Shown one piece after another: positions 51,362-60,929 of a DNA stretch of 64,000 bases. Positions within the stretch are counted from its first letter, which is position 1. Each line of letters opens with the position of its first letter. The DNA is from Paraurantiacibacter namhicola. GTDB lineage: Bacteria > Pseudomonadota > Alphaproteobacteria > Sphingomonadales > Sphingomonadaceae. Location of the stretch: the NCBI RefSeq assembly GCF_001687545.1, contig NZ_CP016545.1:62001-126000 (forward strand), given 5' to 3'. The notes under the pieces were generated by a model. It had not been told where the DNA came from. It was given only the letters and a program-made list of their open reading frames with translations, and did not search any database. The position numbers were made by a program, and so were the translations under genes.

Positions 51362-54010
51362 TCAGTAGCGGTAGCTGACGCGTGCCCCCACCGTCTGCGG
51401 ACGCGAGATCACCCAGCGCGTGCGGTCGTTGATGAAGTTACCGCTGATCGGCGCCGAAGCGTTGGTCAGGTTCTCACCGAAGATCTCCAGCGACCAGTCG
51501 CCATTGGTGACGCCTGCCGAAAGGGCAAAGGTCGTCCACGCAGGCAGCGTGATGCGGTTGATCTGGATGATGTCCGTTTCCTGCGATGCCGTATAGGTCA
51601 CCTGCGGCTGGATATGAGCCGTAAGGTCGGTCGATACGTCGAATTCGTAACGTACCAGCACATTGGCCTGCGCCTTCGGAGCGAAGGCAAGTTCGGAACC
51701 CAGGACCACATCGTTCGTCGGCGTCAGGACTTCGGTGATTTCCGTGTCCAGCAGCGACCATGCAGCCGTCGCGGTCAGCCCGGGAATGCTGTACGGCGCG
51801 AAGGTCAGATCGGCCTCGACGCCTTTGATCCGGGCATTCGCCGCATTGTCCGAGAAGAACAGATTGGTGATGTTCGGATCGAAGATCGTCGTCTGCAGGT
51901 TTTCGATATCGACGTAGAACGCGTTGCCGTTGAACCGGACCTGGTTGTCGAACAGGTTCGTCTTCCAGCCGATTTCGTAGTTCGTGACCTCATCGGTCTC
52001 GATCGCGAAGGGCACCGTGAAGCCGGCACCGTTCGATGCACCGCCAGGACGGTTCAGCAGGCCCGGACGGAAACCTTCCGAATAGGTCGCATAGAACAGC
52101 AGGTCATCGGTGGGCGTCCAGTTGAGCGTGCCCTTGAAGATGAAACCATCAGTCGAAGCGGTGTCCGGCGCGCGGAGCGCGTTGAACACCAGGTTCGCCT
52201 GCGTTGCATTCAGGCCAGCATTCTGGATGTCCTGCACGCTGTCGTTCAGCGTGAAGGTCTGGCGCAGGGCCGCATTACAGCTGCCGATGAAGGTGAACTG
52301 GCCGTCACCATCGAACAGGTCGCTGATGTTGGTGCCGAAGGCGTTCTGGTCGGTACCGCCTGCGTTACAGAAGGAACCGTTCGCGCTGCCTTCGAAATCG
52401 ACTTCCACGTCGTAGTAACGGGCACCAAGGGTGACCGAGAACTGGTCGCCCAGGTCAACCGTGACCTCACCGAAGATACCGAACTGCTTGTCGGTACGGC
52501 GAATGTCGTTGCGGAAGATCGTTTCCGCCGGGAACGGGCCCGGATCGGAGTTGTACACGCCCGGCTGCGGGAAGTTGGCCGGGAAGCCGCCGAACGGATT
52601 GGCGATCACGTTGTTCAGGTACTGGAAGTCCACGCGCTCCTCGAGGACGAGGTCGCTGTAGAAACCACCAACCGTCGCGCGGATGAAGTATTCTTCCGGC
52701 GTGTTGAAGCGCAGTTCCTGCGTGAAGACCGTGGTCTTGGACGTGGCATCGGTCTGCGATGTCGGCGCCTGGCAAGTGCCGGACGGCGCTGCCGAACCGG
52801 GATACGTCACCGACCCGTCGCAGATGTAATAGGGCAAGTACTGACCGACGAAGAGATATTCGGTGTAATCAGCCACCTGGTCGGAATCGCGGACCGTATA
52901 TGCGCCGGTATAAACCACATCGAGACCGGCAACGCGGCCTTCCACCGTCCAGCTGGTATTATGGAAGTTGTCTTCCAGGCGTTCCGGCACGAAACGCTGG
53001 ACGTCGTCCTTGCCCAGCGTCGGATCGACCTGGAAAACACCGTCTGTTTCCAGCCCTTGGCGGGCGTGTGCCGCGGTGATCGACCAGTCGAGGCCGATTT
53101 CGTAGCGAGCCGAGACGCGGAAGCCGAGATACTGGGAGTCGTTGATATTCTCTTCGACCAGCGCGCTGTTGTCGGCGTTGAGGAAAGTTACGCCCGAAAG
53201 GTTCGACGTGGACTGGAAGCCGCGGCGCGCTGCACTAACGGGCACACCGTTCTCACGCACCGTGCCTTGGGGACGGAAGCGGGCGCTGTCTGCCAGGCTC
53301 CGCGTGCCGGCGACATTGTCGATATAGCCGCCCTGGTTGTCGATATAACCGACCACGCGAAGGGCGAAGCTGTCACCGAAGGGGACGTTGACCATTGCTT
53401 CCAGGTTCTGGCTGGATTCGCCGTCCTTGGTGAAGGCGACACCGGCCTTGAACTTGGCCTGGAATTCGCCGGTCACCGGCTTGTTGGTGATCAGGCGAAC
53501 CGTACCGGCCTGCGAGCTGGCGCCGAACAGCGTGCCCTGCGGGCCGGCCAGGACTTCCACACGCTCGAGGTCGGCAGCGTAAACGTCGAGGTTACGACCC
53601 GGCTGCGACACCGGCTGCTCGTCGAGGTAAAGCGCGACGTTCGGAGCGAGGCCGGCCACACCTGCGATGGAGTTGGCGGGCGTCGTCGAGGCGAGGCCGC
53701 GGATGTAGATCGTGCTCTGGCCGGGGCCGCCGCCGCCAGCCGATACGCCGGGCAGCTGCACCAGGTAATCGTCGAAGGTCGCAACGCCGAGCTGGTCCAG
53801 CGCTTCGCTGCCGATGGCCTGCACTGCCACAGGGACATCCTGCAGGTCTTCGGTCCGCTTCGTGGCGGTGACCACGATTTCCGTGATACCGCCCTGCCGA
53901 GCCTCCTGCTCTTCTGCTGGAGCAGCATCCTGGGCATGCGCGGTCTGCGCGGTGCCCCCGATTGCGAGTGCACAGACTGCAGCTCCCTGCATCAATTTAA
54001 GCTTCGACAT
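51362..54010 (-). CDS. TonB-dependent outer-membrane receptor
   Basis: An 882-residue receptor. The signal peptide ends at AQTAHAQD. A TonB box lies in GGITEIVVTATKRTEDLQ, followed by the plug domain (DVPVAVQAIGSEALDQLGV, YIRGLASTTPANSIAGVAG, ERVEVLAGPQGTLFGASSQ). The remainder is the 22-strand barrel, ending in an aromatic residue (VGARVSYRY). It imports a large or scarce nutrient across the outer membrane using TonB energy. Neighbours (BCCT carrier, Rieske oxygenase, aldehyde dehydrogenases) suggest an organic carbon/nitrogen compound rather than iron, but the ligand is not known. Confidence 0.92.
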   Translation of the reverse strand: MSKLKLMQGAAVCALAIGGTAQTAHAQDAAPAEEQEARQGGITEIVVTATKRTEDLQDVPVAVQAIGSEALDQLGVATFDDYLVQLPGVSAGGGGPGQSTIYIRGLASTTPANSIAGVAGLAPNVALYLDEQPVSQPGRNLDVYAADLERVEVLAGPQGTLFGASSQAGTVRLITNKPVTGEFQAKFKAGVAFTKDGESSQNLEAMVNVPFGDSFALRVVGYIDNQGGYIDNVAGTRSLADSARFRPQGTVRENGVPVSAARRGFQSTSNLSGVTFLNADNSALVEENINDSQYLGFRVSARYEIGLDWSITAAHARQGLETDGVFQVDPTLGKDDVQRFVPERLEDNFHNTSWTVEGRVAGLDVVYTGAYTVRDSDQVADYTEYLFVGQYLPYYICDGSVTYPGSAAPSGTCQAPTSQTDATSKTTVFTQELRFNTPEEYFIRATVGGFYSDLVLEERVDFQYLNNVIANPFGGFPANFPQPGVYNSDPGPFPAETIFRNDIRRTDKQFGIFGEVTVDLGDQFSVTLGARYYDVEVDFEGSANGSFCNAGGTDQNAFGTNISDLFDGDGQFTFIGSCNAALRQTFTLNDSVQDIQNAGLNATQANLVFNALRAPDTASTDGFIFKGTLNWTPTDDLLFYATYSEGFRPGLLNRPGGASNGAGFTVPFAIETDEVTNYEIGWKTNLFDNQVRFNGNAFYVDIENLQTTIFDPNITNLFFSDNAANARIKGVEADLTFAPYSIPGLTATAAWSLLDTEITEVLTPTNDVVLGSELAFAPKAQANVLVRYEFDVSTDLTAHIQPQVTYTASQETDIIQINRITLPAWTTFALSAGVTNGDWSLEIFGENLTNASAPISGNFINDRTRWVISRPQTVGARVSYRY

Positions 54011-54366
54011 TGACGATCTCCCTTAATCACGACTTCGTGGCCCCGTCCGCTCGACAAATATGCGGATCTTATGAATGCCTCACACACTCCCGACCGTGAT
54101 CGGTGAGCGGCACATAGATTTGCAAGTCAGATAAACGTACGGATTGATAAAAAAACGATATTAAACCTCATGGCTGGGGAATTAGCACCCGGTTTCAGTC
54201 ACCTGTGGCTAAATCCCTCCAAATCCCAGCGTATCGCACGCGTAGGAAAATATCCATTAATCCCTAAAAATCAGAGAAACTGATGTATCTCATAACCCCT
54301 ATCCGGGACCGGTTGTGGCTGGCGCCTCGGGCAGGCCAGACGCCCCTTGCGAGCGAAGCCCTCTCC
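54011..54366 (-). promoter_or_regulatory. AT-rich promoter region of the TonB receptor (356 bases without a gene)
   Basis: No gene is supported in this gap between the BCCT gene's end and the receptor start. It is much more AT-rich than its surroundings, especially 54110-54300. It contains GCAAGTCAGATAA (54122-54134), shared with the promoter at 47125. It also holds ATTAGCACCC (54181-54190), which matches the left arm and spacer of the operator before soxB except for one base, and a GGCTAAAT downstream. The combination suggests several regulator sites. A small inverted repeat, TCAG-AGAAA-CTGA, is at about 54272. Confidence 0.5.
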
Positions 54367-55959
54367 TCATGGCGATGATGCGGTGCGATCGCGCAGCAAG
54401 GTTTTTGCCAGCGCGAACATCATCAATACCATCACGCCAGAGAACGGCAAGGCTCCCACTGTCATTACTGCATTGATGGCATCGAGCCCGCCCACACTGA
54501 GCAGGACCCCGATCACCGCGGTGATCAGCAGTCCCCAGCCGGCGATGTGAGAGCCCTTGCGCCGCCCGATCTCCCCTGCCGAGGAGATCGTGTGAATGAC
54601 GAGGATTCCCGATTGCGCGGAGGTGACGAGGAAGGTGATGAGCAGGACCACCACGAGCCCGCTCATGGCCACCAGTCCCCAATTGCCCAGCATCACGTCG
54701 AGCGTGGCGAACAGGCGCGCCGACAGGTCGGCTTCCAGGATGACGCCGCCCGCGCGCCCGCTCAGCTCCAGTTCCAACGCGGTCCCGCCGATGAAGGCGA
54801 ACCAGCAGAAGCAGACCAGCGTCGGCACCAGCATGGCGCCCAGTACATATTCGCGGATCGTGCGCCCGCGCGACACCCGCGCCAGGAACATGCCCACGAA
54901 TGGTGCGAACGCGATCCACCATGCCCAGTAGAAGATCGTCCAGGCCCCCTGCCATTCGGCCAGGGCATCACCCTGCGAACTGCCGTCGGCAGCGAAGTGC
55001 TGCGTGGCCATGGATGCAAAACCGGTGACGTAATCCCAGATCGCCACGCCCAGCGTCTTCAGCTCGAACAGGGTCGGCCCGGCAATCAGGAAGAAGGCGA
55101 GCAGCAAGATGGACAGCACGAGGTTAACATCGGCCAGCCACTTGATCCCCTTCTCCACCCCGGAAAATGCCGAAGCGGTGGAGATCGCCATCACCACGAT
55201 CAGCAAAGCCAGCATGGCGGCAAGTGCCGGCTTGCCGGCCTCGGTCATCACCCAGTCCCAGCCGGTGATGTAGAACAATCCGGATGAGAATTGCGCAACA
55301 CCGTAACCGATCGTGATCGTGACCCCGACGATCGTCGCCAGGACGGCGACCACATCGACTGCGTGACCAAGGGGGCCGGAAAGGGACTTGCCGAACAGCG
55401 GGTACAGCGCCGAGCGCAGGCTGAGCGGCAGGCCCTTGTTGAAGCTGCAATAGGCCAGCGACAGGCCGACCAGCGCGTAGCACCCCCAAGCGGAAAAACC
55501 CCAGTGGAGCACCGACCATTTCATTGCCGAGCGGACATTGTCTGCCGAATTGGTCTCCACCACCCCGTTGATCACATCGGGATTGGTGGAAAAATGGAAA
55601 ATCGGCTCGGCAGTCGAATAGGTCAGCACCCCCATGCCGATGCCCGCGCCGAACATCATCGCGATCCATGAGAAGTTGGAGAACTCCGGCCGCTCGCCAG
55701 GCTTGCCGAGCCGGAGCCTGCCTGTCGCAGGCCATGCCGCGATGGCCACGCAGAACACCACGAAGGCGAACATGGCGTAAAGGTACCACGCCCCGAACCG
55801 GTCGACCACGAACTGGTTGAGGCTGGCAAGCGCAGCCCCGGCAGATGCGGAATAAATGACCGCCCATCCGATCAGCAACACGGCGATGCTTGCCGATGCG
55901 ATGACCACGGCCGGATTATACCCCTTCAGCGGTCCATCACGGCTGATGCGGACGGTCAA
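54367..55959 (-). CDS. BCCT family transporter (betaine/carnitine/choline type), copy 1
   Basis: A 530-residue carrier with twelve hydrophobic segments. The family signature FYWAWWIAFAPFVGMFLARVSRGRTIREY is present. The substrate-region motif on helix 3 reads GAGIGMGVLTYSTAEP. BCCT carriers move quaternary ammonium compounds or DMSP with sodium or protons. The start appears to be TTG 55959, with AGGAG only three bases ahead; a GTG 16 codons later is an alternative. It lies 61 bases after fhs and is probably in the same transcript, linking methyl-group donors to folate C1 metabolism. Its paralogue is at 59134. Confidence 0.88.
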   Translation of the reverse strand: MTVRISRDGPLKGYNPAVVIASASIAVLLIGWAVIYSASAGAALASLNQFVVDRFGAWYLYAMFAFVVFCVAIAAWPATGRLRLGKPGERPEFSNFSWIAMMFGAGIGMGVLTYSTAEPIFHFSTNPDVINGVVETNSADNVRSAMKWSVLHWGFSAWGCYALVGLSLAYCSFNKGLPLSLRSALYPLFGKSLSGPLGHAVDVVAVLATIVGVTITIGYGVAQFSSGLFYITGWDWVMTEAGKPALAAMLALLIVVMAISTASAFSGVEKGIKWLADVNLVLSILLLAFFLIAGPTLFELKTLGVAIWDYVTGFASMATQHFAADGSSQGDALAEWQGAWTIFYWAWWIAFAPFVGMFLARVSRGRTIREYVLGAMLVPTLVCFCWFAFIGGTALELELSGRAGGVILEADLSARLFATLDVMLGNWGLVAMSGLVVVLLITFLVTSAQSGILVIHTISSAGEIGRRKGSHIAGWGLLITAVIGVLLSVGGLDAINAVMTVGALPFSGVMVLMMFALAKTLLRDRTASSP

Positions 55960-56020
55960 TTGCTCCTGTCGATCGGCGATCGGCTTTCCTCCCGGCTGGC
56001 AAACTGAAATTCGAGGCGCC

Positions 56021-57721
56021 TCAGGCCAGGCCGACGATCTGGCCGTCGCCGTCCAGCCCGATATCCAGCGCAGCCGGATGGCGCGGCAGGCCGGGCATCA
56101 CCATGATGTCCCCGCAGATTGCCACCACGAAGCCAGCGCCGGCCGACAGCCGGACCTCGCGCACCTCGACCGTATGGCCGGAAGGTGCACCGTTGAGTGC
56201 CGGGTCAGTGCTGAAGCTGTACTGCGTTTTGGCAACGCAGATCGGGACATGGCCGTGGCCAAGGTCCTCGAATTCCTTCAGCGTGCGCTCGACCGCGCCT
56301 GACAGCACGATGTTTTCGGCGCGGTAGATCTCCTTCGCCACCGTGCGGATCTTGTCGGCCAGCGGGAGGTCGTTGTCGTACAGCAGGCTGACCTTGGTCT
56401 CGCCGGCATCGAGCGAAGACTTCACCGCCTCTGCCAGTTCGCGCGCGCCTTCACCGCCCTCGGCCCAATGCTTCGACACCGCGCAGGCGACACCGTTATC
56501 GGCGCAGACCTGCTTGAGGGCCGCGACCTCGTCCTCTGAATCGTGGACGAAATGGTTGATTGCGACGACCGGCTTGATGCCGAATTTCTTCAGGTTCTCG
56601 ATATGCCGCGCGATGTTGACCGAGCCGCGCTTCAGCGCGTCGACATCGGGCGTGCCGAGATCGTCCTTCTTCACCCCGCCCTGCATCTTCAGCGCGCGCA
56701 CTGTGGCGACGAGCACCACGGCGTCGGGGCGCAGGCCGGACTGGCGGCACTTGATGTCGAGGAATTTCTCCGCGCCCAGATCGGCGCCGAAGCCTGCCTC
56801 GGTGACAACCACATCGGCCAGCTTAAGCGCGCTGCTGGTGGCCATGACCGAATTGCAGCCATGCGCGATATTGGCGAAGGGGCCGCCGTGGATGAAGGCG
56901 GGATTGTGCTCGATGGTCTGCACCAGATTGGGCGCCAGCGCATCCTTCAGCAGCACCGCCATCGCACCGTCCGCGCCGATATCACGCGCAGTGACGGGCT
57001 TCTTGGAGCGGGTGCGCGCCACGATGATATCGCCGAGCCGCTTCTGCAGGTCTTCCAGGTCCTTCGCCAGGCACAGGATCGCCATGATTTCGGACGCGAC
57101 GGTGATGTCGAAACCGCTTTCGCGAGGGATGCCATGGGCCGGGCCGCCAAGGCCGATGGTGATGTTGCGCAGCGCGCGGTCATTCATGTCGACGACCCTG
57201 CGCCAGGTGATGCGGCGCGGATCGATGTCGAGCGCGTTGCCCCACTGCAGGTGATTGTCGATCAGCGCGGCGAGCAGGCTGTGCGCCGAGGTGATGGCGT
57301 GGAAATCGCCGTTGAAGTGCAGGTTGATGTCTTCCATCGGCACGACCTGGGCACGGCCACCGCCAGCGGCGCCGCCCTTCATCCCGAAACACGGGCCGAG
57401 CGAAGGCTCGCGCAGGCAGACCATGGCGTTGACACCGATGACGTTCAGCCCATCCGTCAGGCCGACGCTCGTCGTGGTCTTTCCTTCACCGGCGGGCGTG
57501 GGCGTGATGGCAGTAACCAGCACCAGCTTGCCATCCGGCTTGTCCTGCAGCGAGGCGATATGCTCCAGGCTGAGCTTCGCCTTGTGGTGGCCGTAAGGCA
57601 CAAGCGTTTCCGGTTCGAGGCCGAGGCGACGCTCTGCGAGCGGCAGGATGGGCTCCATCCGGGCGGCACGGGCGATTTCGATATCGGGCGCGCCCGGCGG
57701 CGGCAGGTTCTCTTGTGGCAT
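56021..57721 (-). CDS. fhs: formate-tetrahydrofolate ligase
   Basis: A 566-residue enzyme interconverting formate, ATP and tetrahydrofolate with 10-formyl-tetrahydrofolate. The ATP loop [18 protein letters not shown] is intact. [20 protein letters not shown] and [20 protein letters not shown] follow, as in all Fhs proteins. In this setting it probably runs toward formate and ATP, handing formate to the Fds dehydrogenase encoded 20 kb away. It is followed by a BCCT carrier gene. A perfect 17-bp LysR-type repeat is 101-117 bases upstream of the ATG. Confidence 0.95.
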   Translation of the reverse strand: MPQENLPPPGAPDIEIARAARMEPILPLAERRLGLEPETLVPYGHHKAKLSLEHIASLQDKPDGKLVLVTAITPTPAGEGKTTTSVGLTDGLNVIGVNAMVCLREPSLGPCFGMKGGAAGGGRAQVVPMEDINLHFNGDFHAITSAHSLLAALIDNHLQWGNALDIDPRRITWRRVVDMNDRALRNITIGLGGPAHGIPRESGFDITVASEIMAILCLAKDLEDLQKRLGDIIVARTRSKKPVTARDIGADGAMAVLLKDALAPNLVQTIEHNPAFIHGGPFANIAHGCNSVMATSSALKLADVVVTEAGFGADLGAEKFLDIKCRQSGLRPDAVVLVATVRALKMQGGVKKDDLGTPDVDALKRGSVNIARHIENLKKFGIKPVVAINHFVHDSEDEVAALKQVCADNGVACAVSKHWAEGGEGARELAEAVKSSLDAGETKVSLLYDNDLPLADKIRTVAKEIYRAENIVLSGAVERTLKEFEDLGHGHVPICVAKTQYSFSTDPALNGAPSGHTVEVREVRLSAGAGFVVAICGDIMVMPGLPRHPAALDIGLDGDGQIVGLA

Positions 57722-57821
57722 AAGGTATTAAGGCTGTGCCCCCTCCATCGGACCGGTTGTCCGGCCGCGCATTTGTGCTGCTAATTCTGACTTATGTGAG
57801 CCGCCGGACAAGATGGAATAT

Positions 57822-57838
57822 GATTAGTGGCGCTAATC
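57822..57838 (-). promoter_or_regulatory. LysR-type operator before fhs-BCCT
   Basis: GATTAG-TGGCG-CTAATC is a perfect inverted repeat with 6-bp arms and the LysR T-N11-A geometry. It lies in the 201-base gap between the LysR-3 gene and fhs. It shares its arms, but not its spacer, with the repeat before soxB (42051-42065), which argues for one regulator family controlling both operons. Confidence 0.65.
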
Positions 57839-57922
57839 TAATCGACAGCATGACGGATGGTTATGCTTGCCAATCGCGCGCCGTGGCATCGCGTGGGAAG
57901 CGAGGTTTTGCGCCTGTAAGCC

Positions 57923-58894
57923 CTATGGCTCGCCCACGCTCATGAACTCTTCGAGCCATGGCAGCCGCTCAACGAGCGAAGGGATCACATCCTCCGACAG
58001 GATGGCGCGGCATTCCTCGGTAACCGTCTCCGTCGCCTTGCCCAGGATGCCCTCGCGGGCGACGAGTGACATGCGGCGATAGAAACTGCCGCGGCTGATC
58101 GGCTTCACGACCAGGTCATCGAAAACGTCCGGCGTCTGTGCGAGGCACAAGGGGGTCGTGATGCCCCAGCCATCGCCCAGCGAAACCGCGCGCGCATGTC
58201 CCGTGACCGAGTCGAATTCGACCTGTTCGGGGAACTTGAGCTGCAGCCGGTTAAGCTGCGCCTCCGTCTTGCGCCCGACCGAGGACCGCAGGGAGAAGCG
58301 AATGAACTTGCTGGCCGAAAGGTGCGGACCCAGCTCTGTCTCAAGCGGGAAATCCTTCGGGAAGATGAGTACGTATGGCTCTGTAAAGACGGTGTAGCGT
58401 TCGACCCCGATCATGCCGGAAACATGGCTTTCCTCGGTGATCATGATGTCCGCTGCGTGCGCGTTGAAGCGGGAAAGCTGGTCGGGAAACAACGCATTCG
58501 AGATGCGCCAGGAACGCGCCATCGCCCCGGCCCGGTGATACAGCCGCGGCCCAAGCACATTGGCCAGGCTTTCGGGCATGGTGATCGAGATATTGGCAAG
58601 CTGGGCCTTCTCGATCTCGGCCGCTTCGAAATAGGCCTGCTGGACATCGGCAAGGATCTTCTTCCCCCTCTCCAGCAGCGCCCGGCCAGCCCCGGTAAGG
58701 ACGATGGGCCGCACGGTCCGGTCGAACAGCTGCCGGCCAACAGCCTCCTCCAGCGCAGCGATGGTCTGGGAGACCCCCGATTGCGTCATCCCCAGCACTT
58801 CCGCGCCGCGCGTCATCCCACCCTGTTCGGCGGTGGTGACGAACACCTGGAGCGTGCGGAACTCGAAGCTCCCGAGCGATTTACCGTGCTTCAT
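57923..58894 (-). CDS. LysR-family regulator of the fhs/BCCT region (LysR-3)
   Basis: A 323-residue LysR protein. The helix-turn-helix is LQVFVTTAEQGGMTRGAEVLGMTQSGVSQTIAALE. The effector domain contains VEFDSVTGHARAVSLGDGWGITTPLCLAQTP. It is a close paralogue of the LysR-1 protein at 35992-36966, with the same overall length and the shared GWGITTPLCLA block. The gene lies upstream of fhs on the same strand and is divergent from the second BCCT gene, a classical position for controlling both. The inducer is unknown. Confidence 0.87.
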   Translation of the reverse strand: MKHGKSLGSFEFRTLQVFVTTAEQGGMTRGAEVLGMTQSGVSQTIAALEEAVGRQLFDRTVRPIVLTGAGRALLERGKKILADVQQAYFEAAEIEKAQLANISITMPESLANVLGPRLYHRAGAMARSWRISNALFPDQLSRFNAHAADIMITEESHVSGMIGVERYTVFTEPYVLIFPKDFPLETELGPHLSASKFIRFSLRSSVGRKTEAQLNRLQLKFPEQVEFDSVTGHARAVSLGDGWGITTPLCLAQTPDVFDDLVVKPISRGSFYRRMSLVAREGILGKATETVTEECRAILSEDVIPSLVERLPWLEEFMSVGEP

Positions 58895-59133
58895 CTGCTA
58901 TCCGCCAACCGGCCCCCTATCGACCCTGTGACCCGCGCCCTCGCTAATCGGGATTCCTGCAACATTGCAGTGCATGCATCCGATAATCAGCATTACTCTC
59001 ACTTATCATGCCCCCTTCTGGTCATGCAATTGTTCCACCCGCCCATTTTGCCGACTACCCCTGCCAGCCTGTGAGAATCTGCTGCCGGTTACAGGCATGA
59101 ACGCGCAGCCGAGGGAAGCGGAGGGGAACCGGG
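58895..59133. promoter_or_regulatory. divergent promoter region, LysR-3 and BCCT-2
   Basis: A 239-base gap without a gene. A single CTAAT half-site is at 58944. GATAATCAGC and CACTTATC (about 58981-59008) form a loose GATAA...TTATC pair, similar to elements at 42016 and 47133. No complete ATTAG-N5-CTAAT repeat is present. A strong ribosome site (GGAGGGG) precedes the BCCT-2 start. Confidence 0.35.
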
Positions 59134-60807
59134 ATGGGTGAGAACGATCAGAAGACGATAGAGCCGCCGTTAACGGAACTGCCCATCGCCGTATCCGAAG
59201 ACGGTTTCTATTCCGGCTTCAGCAAGCATGTGGCGCTCCCTTCGAAGATCATCGTTTCGCTGCTGATCATCTGGGCCATCGCCTTCCCGCTGAATGCGGG
59301 CGAGGTGCTGGGCGTGGCCAATGCCACGCTGATCCAGATGTTCTCGGGCTGGTATATCTGGCTTGTCGGCGGCTTTCTCGCCCTCAGCGTGGTGCTGGCG
59401 CTGCTGCCCGTGTCGGGCCGGCTCAAGCTGGGCCAGGCGGACGACGTGCCCGAATTCTCCCGCTTTTCCTGGTTCGCCATGATGTTTGGCGCAGGCCTTG
59501 GCATCGGGATGCTGACCTATTCCACTGGCGAGCCGCTGGCACACCTGCAGAACAACCCCGTTATCATAGCCGGCGAAGCCACGGCGCTGACCGAAGGCGC
59601 GGTGCGCTCCGCCTATCTCTATTCCTTCCTGCACTGGGGCTTCTCGGCCTGGGCGATCTACGCGCTGGCCGGGCTGTCGATCGGCTATGTCGCCTATCGC
59701 CGCGGGCTGCCGCTGACGATCCGCTCCGGCCTGGCACCACTTTTCGGACGCCACCTGACGGGGCTTCCGGGCCACCTGGTGGACATCGTGGCCGTCGTCG
59801 CCACCATCCTGGGCATATCGGTCACGCTCGGCCTCGGCGTGGAACAATTCGTTCACGGACTGCACCGTATCGGCCTGGGCGAATGGCTGCTTGCCGAGGA
59901 CGCGTCAGCATCGACCGCAGCGATCATCGTGGCGCTGATCGTAATCGTGGGCGCATCCACACTTTCGGCGCTCTCCGGCGTTGGCCGGGGCATCAAATGG
60001 CTGTCGAACCTGAACCTGATCCTGTCCTTCGTACTGTTTGCCGCCTTCATCGTCGCGGGCTCGGCGCTGCTTAGCCTGGAAATCTTCGGCCGGGGGCTGT
60101 TCGACTATATCGTTTCGCTGCCCGCCCTTTCCTTTGGCGGTGCCTCGTCCGACGGGACGTCGATCGGCGATGCCGTCGCGCAGTGGCAGCTCGACTGGAC
60201 CGTATTCTACTGGGCCTGGTGGATCGCCTTTGCCCCCTTCGTCGGCATGTTCATCGCCCGCGTCTCGAAAGGGCGGACTGTGCGCGAATACATCCTCGGC
60301 GTGGTGCTTGCGCCAGCGCTGATGTGCTTCGTCTGGCTGGCGCTGATTGGCGGCACGGCCGTCGATCTGGTGCTGAGCGGCGCAGGCCAGGGCGAGATTA
60401 TCGGGACCGTCATTTCGGACCAGCTTTACGCCACCATCGCTGCCCTGATGAGCCCGGGGCTGGCCTATGGATTCTCCATCCTCGTGGTCGTGCTGCTGCT
60501 GACATATGTGATCACCTCCGCCGACAGCGCGATCCTGGTGGTCAATACGATCAACGCGGGGGGCAATAGTGAGGATCACGGGCGCCGCCACATCATCTTC
60601 TGGGGTGTAGCCATCGCGCTTGTGGTCGGCAGCCTGCTGGTCGTTGGCGGGCTTGGCGCAATCCGGACGGCCATGATCATCGGGGCCCTGCCCTTCAGCT
60701 TCGTCAGCGCGCTTCTGGCCATCGCCGTCGTCAAGGCCATCTGGCGCGACACGATCCGGATGCGCCACGGTGTCGACTGCACGAGCGGGGCGGATGGCGA
60801 CGGCTGA
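59134..60807 (+). CDS. BCCT family transporter, copy 2
   Basis: A 557-residue carrier with twelve membrane segments. It carries the same signature as copy 1 (FYWAWWIAFAPFVGMFIARVSKGRTVREYILG) and a helix-3 motif GAGLGIGMLTYSTGEP. The N-terminal tail is 25 residues longer. The YST(A/G)EP variant is shared by the two copies, so they probably arose by duplication and may import related compounds. The gene is first of a forward group with the Rieske oxygenase, aldehyde dehydrogenase and DddP-like genes. Candidate substrates are glycine betaine, choline, proline betaine or DMSP. Confidence 0.9.
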   Translation: MGENDQKTIEPPLTELPIAVSEDGFYSGFSKHVALPSKIIVSLLIIWAIAFPLNAGEVLGVANATLIQMFSGWYIWLVGGFLALSVVLALLPVSGRLKLGQADDVPEFSRFSWFAMMFGAGLGIGMLTYSTGEPLAHLQNNPVIIAGEATALTEGAVRSAYLYSFLHWGFSAWAIYALAGLSIGYVAYRRGLPLTIRSGLAPLFGRHLTGLPGHLVDIVAVVATILGISVTLGLGVEQFVHGLHRIGLGEWLLAEDASASTAAIIVALIVIVGASTLSALSGVGRGIKWLSNLNLILSFVLFAAFIVAGSALLSLEIFGRGLFDYIVSLPALSFGGASSDGTSIGDAVAQWQLDWTVFYWAWWIAFAPFVGMFIARVSKGRTVREYILGVVLAPALMCFVWLALIGGTAVDLVLSGAGQGEIIGTVISDQLYATIAALMSPGLAYGFSILVVVLLLTYVITSADSAILVVNTINAGGNSEDHGRRHIIFWGVAIALVVGSLLVVGGLGAIRTAMIIGALPFSFVSALLAIAVVKAIWRDTIRMRHGVDCTSGADGDG

Positions 60808-60929
60808 TCCGCCCCGCCCCTCGTGCATGGATGGCGCCTGGCGAAGCAAACCATCAGCGGAAATGTTGTTGTCTATGACCGGGCGGAGTGAGACCTCCCT
60901 TGGCGTCAACTGCTGAAGAGGCCGTGCGC

